Shown here: positions 1 through 7,281 of the stretch, in pieces
Layout of the letters: every line of letters begins with the position of its first letter
Numbering within the stretch: the stretch's first letter is position 1
Assembly (NCBI GenBank): GCA_028822955.1
Contig: JAPKCL010000038.1
Span: 1-14,920 of the forward strand
Length of the DNA: 14,920 nt
Origin: Candidatus Poseidoniaceae archaeon
GTDB lineage: Archaea; Thermoplasmatota; Poseidoniia; Poseidoniales; Poseidoniaceae
Direction of reading: 5' to 3'
Translations under genes and position numbers: made by a program
The notes under the pieces: model-generated
Database searches by the model: none
What the model saw: the letters and a program-made list of their open reading frames with translations, nothing else
Told to the model about the DNA's origin: nothing

Positions 1-1041
1 CAGCATTTCGACGGTACCAAAAGCAAAATCAGGCAGTTCAAATACACCTGCTGGGCCATTGAGATGAACGGTCCCTGCAGATTTAATTGCTGCTGAAAGG
101 TTACGAATCGATTGAATGCCAAGGTCAAAAATCGGGGCGTCAATTGGAAGTTCAGAGAGATTTAGGTCGACCCGATTATCTTCTATGTTTGCTGCAACAT
201 CAACAGGGAGGCGTATCTTTTCGCCAAAGTCACTGAGTAGCGATTTAGCAGTTTCAACCGTCTGATGCCACATTTTACCCAACTCATTGACCAAGAAGTC
301 ATGGTTCGTTGCCCCAATCTCCACGCCAGAGAGTTCCAAAAGTAAGTTCGCGACGCCTCCAGTCGGCCAGAATTCGTCACATATGTTGTTTCGAAGCATA
401 TTGTCAGCCACAAGAATCGAATCATCGACTTTGATTCCACCCAACACGGCAATACACGGGCGAGTAGGATTTTCTAATGCTCGGTCGAGTTGATTCATTT
501 CGTTTTTCATCAATTCACCAGCGACGCATGGAATCAAGTAAGTAAAACCAACGCCAGATGGCGTACTGCGGTGGGCACAGGCGAATGCATCATAGACGAA
601 TACATCTGCTACACTTGCTAGATTTTGAACCATTAATGTTTCTGAATGCGTATTGAAGTCTCCCTGGGTTTTGATCTCTTCATCATACATTCGAACGTTG
701 TTCAACATGAGGACTTCTCCACACTCTAAGGCTTCAATTGCCTTCATCGCCTTTTCACCTGCAAGGTCTTCGACCCATTTGACTGGCCGTCCAAGAAGAC
801 GCCCAAGTTCACGAGAGTGGCCAAGCGTGGAAGTAAAATCATTTTTCCCGGGTCGAGATTGGTGAGCTAGAAGAACAACTTTAGCACTTGTCAACCGATT
901 CAATGTTGGCACAATAGCACGAATACGAGTGATGTCAAGGAAGGATTTGGTGTCAGGAAGAAGTGGACAATTGATGTCGACACGAACCAGAACAGTCATG
1001 TTGTCAACATTGACATTGTCGAGGGTCAAGACACTCGGCAT
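1..1041 (-). CDS. pgk: Phosphoglycerate kinase, archaeal type (3' end cut by window edge)
   Basis: Phosphoglycerate kinase transfers phosphate between 1,3-bisphosphoglycerate and ADP in the cytosolic lower part of glycolysis and gluconeogenesis. The frame is open from the ATG at 1041 to base 1, giving 347 codons. The family is about 400 residues, so roughly the last 55-60 residues, including the nucleotide-phosphate loop, lie outside. Visible hallmarks are the N-terminal VLVRVDINCPLLP substrate-binding segment, LAHQSRPG, DAFACAHRSTPSG, AVLGGIKVDD and, near the edge, NGPAGVFE followed by FAFGT. The CAHR and GGIKVDD versions are closer to archaeal than bacterial enzymes. It is divergent from the methyltransferase at 1182, with a 140-base shared upstream region. 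An ATG eight bases upstream lies in another frame that soon stops. The identification is secure. Confidence 0.95.
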   Translation of the reverse strand, partial: MPSVLTLDNVNVDNMTVLVRVDINCPLLPDTKSFLDITRIRAIVPTLNRLTSAKVVLLAHQSRPGKNDFTSTLGHSRELGRLLGRPVKWVEDLAGEKAMKAIEALECGEVLMLNNVRMYDEEIKTQGDFNTHSETLMVQNLASVADVFVYDAFACAHRSTPSGVGFTYLIPCVAGELMKNEMNQLDRALENPTRPCIAVLGGIKVDDSILVADNMLRNNICDEFWPTGGVANLLLELSGVEIGATNHDFLVNELGKMWHQTVETAKSLLSDFGEKIRLPVDVAANIEDNRVDLNLSELPIDAPIFDLGIQSIRNLSAAIKSAGTVHLNGPAGVFELPDFAFGTVEML

Positions 1042-1181
1042 TGAACATACCAGATGCTTTCGGTTTTTGATTACAACGGTTGCAAACGGCCTGTGGTTTT
1101 TTTCTGAATGGCTCGAATCGCGCGTCTCAACTGTGCTGATGGCGCGAAAGGTGATAAAGCCGTAAAGTTCGCTCTCAAAGG
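1042..1181. promoter_or_regulatory. Divergent intergenic region between pgk and the methyltransferase
   Basis: These 140 bases separate two divergent genes and must hold the start signals for pgk. They may also hold those for the methyltransferase operon. The clearest visible element is a run of seven T at 1097-1103. A weak AT-rich stretch (GATAAAG) lies near 1151. I cannot identify a convincing archaeal TATA box or Shine-Dalgarno site for either gene, so exact promoters are not called. Confidence 0.4.
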
Positions 1182-2138
1182 ATGGCGCAAGAGGAACCCG
1201 TAGAGGATGAAACCCTCAAGGGGCCTCGCAGGCGTGCTGGCACCAGCACTTCTTCCTTCGGAGTATCGAAGAGAGAAGGTCACGATGCGTCGGTGTACTA
1301 TGGTAGTCGACTCTACGACGGAATTGTCTCAAGTCGTGAAGTTGGACCTCAGCAAGAATTACCACCGACACTTGCTAATACACTAATTGCTGGCGATTCG
1401 AGAACGTTAGACTTGCCCAATAATTGCGTCCAATTGGTTGTGACTTCACCACCTTACAACGCCAGTAAAGCCTACGATGAAGATCTTTCTCTCAGCGAAT
1501 ATCTCGAATTATTGTATGATGTTTTTGCAGAGTGTTATCGCGTTCTAGCCCCCGGTGGCCGAATGGTCATCAATGTGGCAAACCTTGGGCGTAAACCCTA
1601 CATCCCACTTTCCAGCCACATCAACATCATGATGAACCAACTCGGTTTCTTGATGCGAGGAGAAATCATTTGGGATAAATCAGCAAGTGCAGGCTCCTCA
1701 TGTGCTTGGGGCTCATTCCAAAGTGCGAGTAACCCTTGTCTTCGAGATGTGCATGAATATCTTCTTGTGTTCTCAAAAGGAAATTACAAACTCATGCGTG
1801 ACAAATCAGAACGCGCAGAAGGGCGAATAGACACCATACCTCGAGATGATTTCATCCATCATACCAAATCGATTTGGTCGTTCCCAACAGAGCGTGCCTC
1901 TCGCGTTAATCACCCAGCACCGTTCCCAGTTGAATTGCCAAAACGCTGTATCGAGATGTATTCTTTTGCCGGAGATATCGTGCTTGACCCCTTCAATGGC
2001 TCTGGCTCTACTTGTGTGGCTGCAAAGATGACTGGGCGAACATACATCGGAGTCGATCTTTCTGAAGAGTATTGCGAAATAGCTCAAAAACGTCTTGATG
2101 ATACCGAGGCTTGGACTCCACCGGTAATCGAAGTTTAA
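1182..2138 (+). CDS. Orphan beta-class DNA methyltransferase (probable N4-cytosine)
   Basis: This is a site-specific DNA methyltransferase that would move a methyl group from S-adenosylmethionine to an exocyclic amino group. The catalytic motif IV is TSPPY at residues 88-92. The SAM-binding motif I, DPFNGSGST, lies near the C-terminus at 269-277 and is followed by the acidic VDLSEEY. The order IV before I marks the beta class. TSPPY, rather than DPPY, is the usual signature of N4-cytosine enzymes. Between them is WGSFQSASNPCLRDVHEYLLVFSK, a conserved-looking block. No restriction endonuclease gene is adjacent, so this looks like a solitary chromosomal enzyme. The first 38 residues are low-complexity and charged; a GTG at codon 38 is a possible later start. 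It leads an apparent five-gene plus-strand operon. Confidence 0.88.
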   Translation: MAQEEPVEDETLKGPRRRAGTSTSSFGVSKREGHDASVYYGSRLYDGIVSSREVGPQQELPPTLANTLIAGDSRTLDLPNNCVQLVVTSPPYNASKAYDEDLSLSEYLELLYDVFAECYRVLAPGGRMVINVANLGRKPYIPLSSHINIMMNQLGFLMRGEIIWDKSASAGSSCAWGSFQSASNPCLRDVHEYLLVFSKGNYKLMRDKSERAEGRIDTIPRDDFIHHTKSIWSFPTERASRVNHPAPFPVELPKRCIEMYSFAGDIVLDPFNGSGSTCVAAKMTGRTYIGVDLSEEYCEIAQKRLDDTEAWTPPVIEV

Positions 2139-2143
2139 GCGGA

Positions 2144-2158
2144 GCCGTTTTGAACGGC
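2144..2158 (+). repeat. Short perfect hairpin between methyltransferase and M24 gene
   Basis: GCCGTT at 2144-2149 and AACGGC at 2153-2158 form a perfect six-base-pair stem with a three-base loop, starting five bases after the methyltransferase stop. No T-run follows, so it does not look like an intrinsic terminator. It may separate or stabilise the messages of two co-transcribed genes, or be chance. Confidence 0.4.
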
Positions 2159-2176
2159 CGCCATTACCCTTCAATC

Positions 2177-3433
2177 ATGAGCGGTTGGAATGAGGCTGAC
2201 CTCACTGGTCCCGATGGCGAAGACTGGAGAGTTCCAGTTTCCGAATTGGCCAACCGCCAACATCAGTTAGGGCAATACTTAGCCGAGGCAGGACTTGCAG
2301 GTGCTTTCATTCAACACCCAGTTGACCTGTACTACTACGCAGGTGGGCGACAAAATGCTTCGATGTTCATCCCTGCTCACGGTTCCGAAAACAATCAAGC
2401 CGTGTTATTTGTTCGTCGGTCTTTACAACGTGCTCAATTTGAAGGAGGAGGCGATGATGCCCCCCATGAAATTCTCGCTTTCCCTCGCATGGCACAGTTG
2501 GTTACAACACTCCGTCAGCGTGGCTTGACTTCAGCACCAGGACTTCAATTTGGAGAAATACCCGCAACCTATTCAGAACGCTTTGTCAAGGTTTTCAGTG
2601 AACTGGGTACCTGCCCAGATGTGACCAACCTGATTCATCGTCAACGAGAAATAAAATCTCCTTGGGAGATGGAACAAATGGACGCAGCAGCCGAAATCCA
2701 GATTCGAATGTTCGAAACGGTTGAAGCAGTTGGTGGAGAAGGCATCAGTGAACTCGAATTGGTTGCAGCAGCCGAAGCAATAAGCCGTTCAGAAGGCTTT
2801 GGGGGCAATGTGCACATGCGCCGATACCCACTGCAATGCGACCGTGGCGTCATCGTTTCTGGTCGAGCAGGCGGAATTCCTTCCTTCTTCGATTCTGCCG
2901 TAGGTGGAACCGGCGCCCACCCTCTTTCGGGCATGGGGTCAGGTTTTCGCCGAATCAAATCCAATGAACCGGTTTTAGTGGACTTGGTTCATGCCCATCG
3001 TGGTTACATTGTTGACATGACTCGAATGTTCGTTGCAGGTTCCTTGTCTGAACAATGGCATCAACGTCTCGAAGACATGTTAGCGGTCAAGGATACCGTC
3101 GTTGATGTGCTTGACCGAGGCGATACCTGCGAAGATGCTTGGAACGAGGCCTATGCACTTGCAATCGAACTTGGATACCAAGACAATCTCATGGGTATGG
3201 CCCCCGACCAAAGTCGATTCCTCGGCCATTCAGTGGGGCTTCAGTTAGATGAATCTCCCGTTGTTGCAGCGGGCTTTGACCGGCCATTACCCGTTGGAGG
3301 AACAATGGCTATTGAGCCAAAAGTGGTTTATTCAGAAGGTAGCATTGGCAGTGAAGACACTTGGATTCGAGACGAAGAGGGGATGCGTCCAGTAACAGCA
3401 GATGGCGCCTGGCCCTGGCTAACGGAGTGGTGA
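2177..3433 (+). CDS. M24-family metallopeptidase (Xaa-Pro aminopeptidase/prolidase-like)
   Basis: M24 (creatinase-fold) peptidases use two metal ions to remove an N-terminal residue before proline or to split Xaa-Pro dipeptides in the cytoplasm. The product is 418 residues. It has an N-terminal creatinase-like domain to about residue 150, then the pita-bread catalytic domain. All five expected metal ligands are seen: D269 and D280 (11 residues apart, the second in VDMTRMF), H351 in GHSVGL, E380 in AIEPK and E393 in GSEDTW. I chose the ATG at 2177. An in-frame ATG at 2111 would add 22 residues and overlap the methyltransferase by 28 bases. Other creatinase-fold enzymes (creatinase, dimethylsulfoniopropionate lyase DddP) share this fold, so the substrate is not settled. 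The gene sits 38 bases after the methyltransferase and 2 bases before the next gene. Confidence 0.85.
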   Translation: MSGWNEADLTGPDGEDWRVPVSELANRQHQLGQYLAEAGLAGAFIQHPVDLYYYAGGRQNASMFIPAHGSENNQAVLFVRRSLQRAQFEGGGDDAPHEILAFPRMAQLVTTLRQRGLTSAPGLQFGEIPATYSERFVKVFSELGTCPDVTNLIHRQREIKSPWEMEQMDAAAEIQIRMFETVEAVGGEGISELELVAAAEAISRSEGFGGNVHMRRYPLQCDRGVIVSGRAGGIPSFFDSAVGGTGAHPLSGMGSGFRRIKSNEPVLVDLVHAHRGYIVDMTRMFVAGSLSEQWHQRLEDMLAVKDTVVDVLDRGDTCEDAWNEAYALAIELGYQDNLMGMAPDQSRFLGHSVGLQLDESPVVAAGFDRPLPVGGTMAIEPKVVYSEGSIGSEDTWIRDEEGMRPVTADGAWPWLTEW

Positions 3434-3435
3434 GA

Positions 3436-3699
3436 ATGACACAAGAAAAAACTGAAGAAGATGTTTGTGAAAAGATGGAAGGCTGGACCCATGAAGATGT
3501 GGGCAAAAGAATTCCAGAAAGAAAAACTCCGAATGGAACCTATTACAATGAGCCAATCGTCTCGGTATTTTGTCAATTCTGCGCATCAGAATTCATCGGC
3601 CCAAGTCGTGAGGCTGGCGGTTTCTTAGGCGGCCATGAATGCTTGCATGCATGGGAGATGTCGCAAGCGATGAGTCGTGGCGATGGCTTGGTCGAATGA
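3436..3699 (+). CDS. Small protein with putative zinc-binding site
   Basis: This 87-residue protein matches no family I recognise. It begins two bases after the M24 stop codon, so it is almost certainly translated from the same message; an upstream in-frame ATG at 3361 would lie deep inside the M24 gene. The first 40 residues are charged. The second half has FCQFC (C46, C49) followed by HECLH (H67, C69, H71). This Cys/His spacing could hold one zinc ion as a small finger. There are no membrane segments or signal peptide. The close linkage suggests a link with the peptidase or the histone-fold-like protein, but no function can be assigned. Confidence 0.7.
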   Translation: MTQEKTEEDVCEKMEGWTHEDVGKRIPERKTPNGTYYNEPIVSVFCQFCASEFIGPSREAGGFLGGHECLHAWEMSQAMSRGDGLVE

Positions 3700-3750
3700 G
3701 CAAATTTTTCAACCATAGTGTTCAAGTTATGTCCGCGTTGTGATGTTTGT

Positions 3751-4545
3751 ATGGCAAAGCCTTACTCGACCGGTCACATTGGTGCAGTAGCATCAAATTT
3801 CACTGAAATGCGCCTTGCAGGGGCCGTAAAAGAGCAGTTGGTAGATTTAGTCTGTAAAGAACTTGCTCGGTTTGTCCCGGAAATGGAAGCCGCTACACTT
3901 TCCCAAGACCCAGAACGGAAGACGCTGGATGACCCGTTCAGAACCCGGCTGAATTACAACCGCACCCGCGAATTGATGATCGACGAAATCGATGCAGTTG
4001 ATTCAGTAGGCTCTGCTGCCGTACAAGCAGGCATCTCCCATATTGAAAAGCACCTTTCGACCGTGATTAAACACGCTGAAGTCGCTGCTGAAAAAGACAG
4101 AGTAGCCACCATCAAGCCTCGGCATTTGCAGATTGCAATCACCGGCATGAACATTGTAACCGATGGAGAAGAGGAAGGCCACCAAGAAGTTGCACAAACC
4201 GAAGACTTTGTCGTAAGCCAAGGTGGCGGGATTTTGACAGAATCAGCACTTCTTTCACTGGCAAAAACACATGCCAAAATGCCTGTTACCAAGGATGCTG
4301 TTGAAGAATTACTCGAAACCTATTACATGGTAGTTGAGCAATTGGAATCTGATATTCGAAGCAATGCACAATTCGGTGGCAATCCAGTTCACTTTATCGA
4401 ATCGATTAGCAAAATGAAAACTTTAATGTCGCTGGGTTGGATGAGGGCAATGCTGAGTAAAGCAGCAGAAAATGCTCGTGAACGAGGCTACAAGCGGATT
4501 GACGTTGAACAAATTGTTCATCTCGACCCGTTTAACTCTGCATGA
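3751..4545 (+). CDS. Acidic protein with tandem histone-fold-like segments
   Basis: This 264-residue protein is mostly helical and acidic. Residues about 75-131 read like a histone fold. A short helix (RELMIDEI) is followed by a long central helix beginning SAAVQAGISHIEKHL and running to AAEKDR. Next comes a VATIK strand-loop and a third helix, PRHLQIAI. This mirrors the archaeal histone pattern in which the long helix ends in a basic loop, then TIK, then a helix. A second copy is weaker: LTESALLSLAKTHAKMPVTKDAV (161-183) resembles helix 1 and loop 1, and AAENARERGYKRIDVEQIVHL (238-258) resembles the end of helix 2, loop 2 and helix 3, with an insertion between. It is not basic overall, so it resembles TAF/NC2-type or DUF1931-like histone folds more than nucleosomal histones. 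The ATG at 3751 is preferred over an in-frame GTG at 3718, which would add CPRCDVC. The role is unknown; the assignment is by eye. Confidence 0.6.
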   Translation: MAKPYSTGHIGAVASNFTEMRLAGAVKEQLVDLVCKELARFVPEMEAATLSQDPERKTLDDPFRTRLNYNRTRELMIDEIDAVDSVGSAAVQAGISHIEKHLSTVIKHAEVAAEKDRVATIKPRHLQIAITGMNIVTDGEEEGHQEVAQTEDFVVSQGGGILTESALLSLAKTHAKMPVTKDAVEELLETYYMVVEQLESDIRSNAQFGGNPVHFIESISKMKTLMSLGWMRAMLSKAAENARERGYKRIDVEQIVHLDPFNSA

Positions 4546-4598
4546 GTTTCAGGCAGAGAGCAGTTCGTTCAGTTATGCGGTAATGATGGTACAGAAGG

Positions 4599-4606
4599 GT
4601 GAGGTC
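4599..4606 (+). promoter_or_regulatory. Shine-Dalgarno-like site of the membrane protein gene
   Basis: GTGAGGTC sits five bases upstream of the ATG at 4612 and supports that start. The 66 bases before this ATG contain no other recognisable element. Confidence 0.45.
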
Positions 4607-4611
4607 GAAGT

Positions 4612-5436
4612 ATGCTGTCATCCTCCGTGATTCTTTCAGCGCTTGTCGCAGGTATCATCGCTATACTCGTAACACTTGCAATAGAACGCTGGGGTGGACT
4701 TACTGGTGGATTGCTTGGCACCATGCCTTCAACCATTGTTCCAGCCGCTGCAGGCATCTCTCTTGCAGGCGATCAAGACCTGTTGAATCAGAGTTTATCC
4801 ATTATCCCACTTGGAATGCTCATCAATGGAATCTTTCTCGCAGTGTGGGTCTATCTGCCGCCAAAACTGGAGCATCAGAAATCACCTCTATTGATTACAA
4901 CGATTACAGCTTTGTTTGTTTGGTTCATATTCGGACTGTTCATGCTTCAAGGTGTCGAGTTTGCTTTGGAGAATGGAGTGACAACTTGGCAACTCGGTTT
5001 CCTTGGACTTGCTCTTATCATTGTACTCGCTATCGCTATGAATTGGAAAGTTCAACCAACCCCACGGGGAAAGCAACCCGTTGCTCGTACGGTCTTAGTC
5101 CTCAGAGGTAGCGCTGCTGCATGTGCCATTGGTGCGGCAGTTTGGCTGTCGGCACAAGGGCAACCGTTTGTAGCAGGTCTCGCAGCTGTCTTCCCGGCAA
5201 TCTTCCTAACCAGCATGGTCGCTCTATGGCTTGCTCAAGGTCCGACAGTACCTCAAGGGGCAGCAGGACCAATGGCAATGGGTGGAACCAGTGTTGCCAT
5301 CTATGCACTGGTCGCCATGTATACTCTACCTGCTTGGGGCGTTGTTATTGGTTCACTTGCCGCTTGGGTCATCGCTGTTTTTGGCTGGTCTTTACCAGCC
5401 TTTCTCCTCTTGAGAAAGCGCGTCGTTACGGATTGA
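4612..5436 (+). CDS. Polytopic integral membrane protein of unknown function
   Basis: This 274-residue, very hydrophobic protein has about eight or nine predicted membrane segments (near residues 4-24, 33-52, 62-82, 93-114, 126-143, 162-180, 185-208, 219-238 and 240-265). There is no cleavable signal peptide. A weak internal repeat is visible: GLTGGLLGTMPSTIVPAAAG (30-49) resembles PFVAGLAAVFPAIFLTSMVA (185-204). Each is followed by a short polar loop with Gln, Pro or Asp, then another hydrophobic stretch. Two-fold repeats of this kind are common in small-molecule transporters. I do not recognise the family. The gene is last in the plus-strand group and overlaps the 3' end of the convergent DUF59-like gene by 11 bases. 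Confidence 0.75.
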   Translation: MLSSSVILSALVAGIIAILVTLAIERWGGLTGGLLGTMPSTIVPAAAGISLAGDQDLLNQSLSIIPLGMLINGIFLAVWVYLPPKLEHQKSPLLITTITALFVWFIFGLFMLQGVEFALENGVTTWQLGFLGLALIIVLAIAMNWKVQPTPRGKQPVARTVLVLRGSAAACAIGAAVWLSAQGQPFVAGLAAVFPAIFLTSMVALWLAQGPTVPQGAAGPMAMGGTSVAIYALVAMYTLPAWGVVIGSLAAWVIAVFGWSLPAFLLLRKRVVTD

Positions 5437-5725
5437 GTACGCGAGTCCAACGCTCTGATGCAGGGACTCCACTGATGTGTAGCCTCACAGCAGTTACGCC
5501 TTTAGTAGTGGATATTTTATCTCGTAAGTCTCTCAAATCGAATAAACAGCATGGGCAATGTGGACGTTGGGGCGTGATGGCAAGTTGAACTTCTCCTTCG
5601 GGTGAGATCTCAATTCCCTGAATCTGTTGCGAGTCTGCTAATGCTACATCGGTATGCGGGTCTTTCCAAGACTTGAATATCCGAAATATACGCCGTTGAA
5701 CAGATTGGACTTGCTTCTCGTTCAT
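5426..5725 (-). CDS. MIP18/DUF59-family-like protein
   Basis: This 99-residue protein resembles the DUF59/MIP18 family, small proteins linked to Fe-S cluster assembly and to PaaD-type maturation. The pattern is an N-terminal helix (RIFRIFKSWKDPHTDVAL), a strand pair ending in an alternating GEVQLAIT strand, then HCPCC at the start of a helix, and a final VTAVRLHISG strand. The DP near the start and the conserved cysteine before the second helix fit the family. The sequence is divergent and the usual GLV strand is replaced by a less typical segment. The ATG at 5725 is preferred over a GTG at 5731 because GAGGTG (5736-5731) lies five bases before it. That site sits between CACA and TGTG and could form a small hairpin loop. 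It is last in the long minus-strand run, 33 bases after xseB. Confidence 0.65.
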   Translation of the reverse strand: MNEKQVQSVQRRIFRIFKSWKDPHTDVALADSQQIQGIEISPEGEVQLAITPQRPHCPCCLFDLRDLRDKISTTKGVTAVRLHISGVPASERWTRVLNP

Positions 5726-5758
5726 CGTCACACCTCATGTGGCTCAGGTTGCTGTGCT

Positions 5759-5983
5759 TTACTGTTCTTCTGTCTGGAGTTGCGTTTCAATTTCATCTAA
5801 TTGTAATTCATTGAGTTTCCCTTCAGCAGTGGCCAATTCAGTTTTACAGAGGCGTAGTAAATCTGCTCCTTCTTCATAGAGTTTCAATGTCTCATCAAGG
5901 CCCATTCCGCCACGTTCGAGCATAGCTACAATTGCTTCTAGTCGTTGTATTGCTTCAGTATAAGTCGGTATTTTATCAGTCAT
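5759..5983 (-). CDS. xseB: Exodeoxyribonuclease VII small subunit
   Basis: The 74-residue product has the typical length and two-helix layout of XseB, including the signature TYTEAIQRLEAIVAMLERGG followed by LDETLKLYEEGADLLRLCKTEL. Several copies of this subunit bind the long helices of XseA to make exonuclease VII, which degrades single-stranded DNA from both ends without metal. Its ATG at 5983 overlaps the xseA stop as ATGA, so the two subunits are probably translationally coupled. The last 20 residues are acidic and Gln-rich. The family is bacterial in origin; its presence among archaeal genes suggests an old transfer of the pair. Confidence 0.92.
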   Translation of the reverse strand: MTDKIPTYTEAIQRLEAIVAMLERGGMGLDETLKLYEEGADLLRLCKTELATAEGKLNELQLDEIETQLQTEEQ

Positions 5984-7242
5984 TTCGCTCCCTCATTGAG
6001 TTGTGTTTTCTTTATTTCGGCATCAGCAGAACCATCTGCGAAATTGAGTATAATATCCTGTCCAATTTTCAGCCCCTCGATGCTACTAAGGACAGTTCCA
6101 TCGGAAGTTTGCGTCATCGAATAACCCCGTTCTAAGACCCGTTGTGGATGTATGGCAGAAAGGGATGCCTCAAAATGCGCTAAACGGGCTGATTGAAGGC
6201 CAAGAATCCGTTGTGTCGAGACTTTGATTCGTGAAGAAAGAGTCAGAACATTGGCCTTTGCGCGATTTAATCCTGCCATCGGGGCAACACGTAAGCGGGC
6301 ATGAAGGATACTCAAGTGCTGTTTACTGTCATGGATTTGACGGCGAGAGGCAACACCCAATCGTTCTTCGAATTCATCCAGCAAGTAATGTAATTCAGGT
6401 AAGACGGGTACAACTCGTTCAATGGCATCGGACGGGGTCGATGCGCGTAAGTCAGCAATTAAATCCGAGACTAACACATCCGATTCGTGACCAACTGCAG
6501 AAACAATCGGCACGGGACTGGCAATAATTGCTCGAGCAACGGGTTCGAGATTGAAGGCCCACAGATCTTCGGGAGACCCACCACCTCGTCCAACAATTAC
6601 CAAATCCACGGGAGGTTCGCCACGTCTTTTCGCTATATCTGGATTTGAAAGTCGCCGAGCAGCAGCGAGACCTCGTACAATTTCTTCAGTTGCTCGAGGC
6701 CCTTGTACCAATACGCCGATAACCGTACGGCGTAAGCCAGGCCAGCGGTTTTCAATCAACCGTTGCATGTCAGCAAGCGCTGCGGAACCAGCTCCAGTAA
6801 TGATGGCAATATGTTGGGGGAGGGCTGGTATCGGTTTCCTCAGTCGGTCAAGTTCTCCTTCTTTTCTTAATTGCTCGATGAGTAATCGTTTGGTTTTTTC
6901 AAGTTCTCCGAGTACACTTACAGGCTCGATACGTTCGACATTGAGTTGAATCTCACCTCGCAGGACATACAGGTCAATACTGGCTAAGATGACCACTTCA
7001 CTGCCTTCTTTGATACTCGGGTCAATAGCACACCGTCCTTTCCAAATGACGGCTCGCATTTGGCCATCCTGGTCTCGAAGAGAAAAATAGGTATGTCCGC
7101 TTGAGTATTGTTTCCACTGCGTCACTTCTCCCTTCAAAGATTGATTTTTGAAAAGAGGGTCTCGAATCACCGTTTGCTTGACCAGTTGTACAAATTGCCC
7201 GATAGGTAGGGGTCCTGTAGTGACTCCACCTCGACTGGTCAT
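5980..7242 (-). CDS. xseA: Exodeoxyribonuclease VII large subunit
   Basis: XseA is the catalytic subunit of exonuclease VII, cytoplasmic, acting in mismatch repair and removal of single-stranded DNA. The 420-residue length is near the family norm. An N-terminal OB-fold DNA-binding domain spans about residues 12-108. The catalytic core follows, with ADMQRLIENRWPG (D158), VGRGGGSPEDLWAFN (R219), SAVGHESD (H252, D255) and the LIADLRASTPSDA block. After this a long helical region (about 280-370) offers the XseB binding surface, and HPQRVLERGYS starts the short C-terminal segment. All expected catalytic residues are intact, so it should be active. No strong Shine-Dalgarno site precedes the ATG at 7242, which lies 39 bases after corA. 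Confidence 0.96.
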   Translation of the reverse strand: MTSRGGVTTGPLPIGQFVQLVKQTVIRDPLFKNQSLKGEVTQWKQYSSGHTYFSLRDQDGQMRAVIWKGRCAIDPSIKEGSEVVILASIDLYVLRGEIQLNVERIEPVSVLGELEKTKRLLIEQLRKEGELDRLRKPIPALPQHIAIITGAGSAALADMQRLIENRWPGLRRTVIGVLVQGPRATEEIVRGLAAARRLSNPDIAKRRGEPPVDLVIVGRGGGSPEDLWAFNLEPVARAIIASPVPIVSAVGHESDVLVSDLIADLRASTPSDAIERVVPVLPELHYLLDEFEERLGVASRRQIHDSKQHLSILHARLRVAPMAGLNRAKANVLTLSSRIKVSTQRILGLQSARLAHFEASLSAIHPQRVLERGYSMTQTSDGTVLSSIEGLKIGQDIILNFADGSADAEIKKTQLNEGAK

Positions 7243-7281
7243 GAATCAAAAGGAGAGTCCACGGTTCTTGAACACTGGCGC

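Noticed and set aside
1097..1103. T7 run as a terminator
   Set aside because: It lies between two divergent genes, so no transcript is expected to end there on the plus strand.
1806..2174. 122-codon minus-strand frame
   Set aside because: It lies antisense to the methyltransferase gene, whose motifs IV and I are clear; its own product has no recognisable features.
2111..2176. Earlier ATG for the M24 peptidase
   Set aside because: It would add 22 unconvincing residues, overlap the methyltransferase by 28 bases and run through the hairpin at 2144-2158; the ATG at 2177 is more likely.
3718..3750. GTG start giving a CPRCDVC metal motif to the histone-fold-like protein
   Set aside because: A lone short cysteine cluster right after a GTG without a ribosome binding site; the ATG at 3751 is simpler. 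Not excluded.
4599..5111. 170-codon plus-strand frame over the membrane protein
   Set aside because: A shadow in another frame of the hydrophobic gene at 4612; its composition (many Arg, Trp, Cys, Tyr, His) is typical of an out-of-frame reading.
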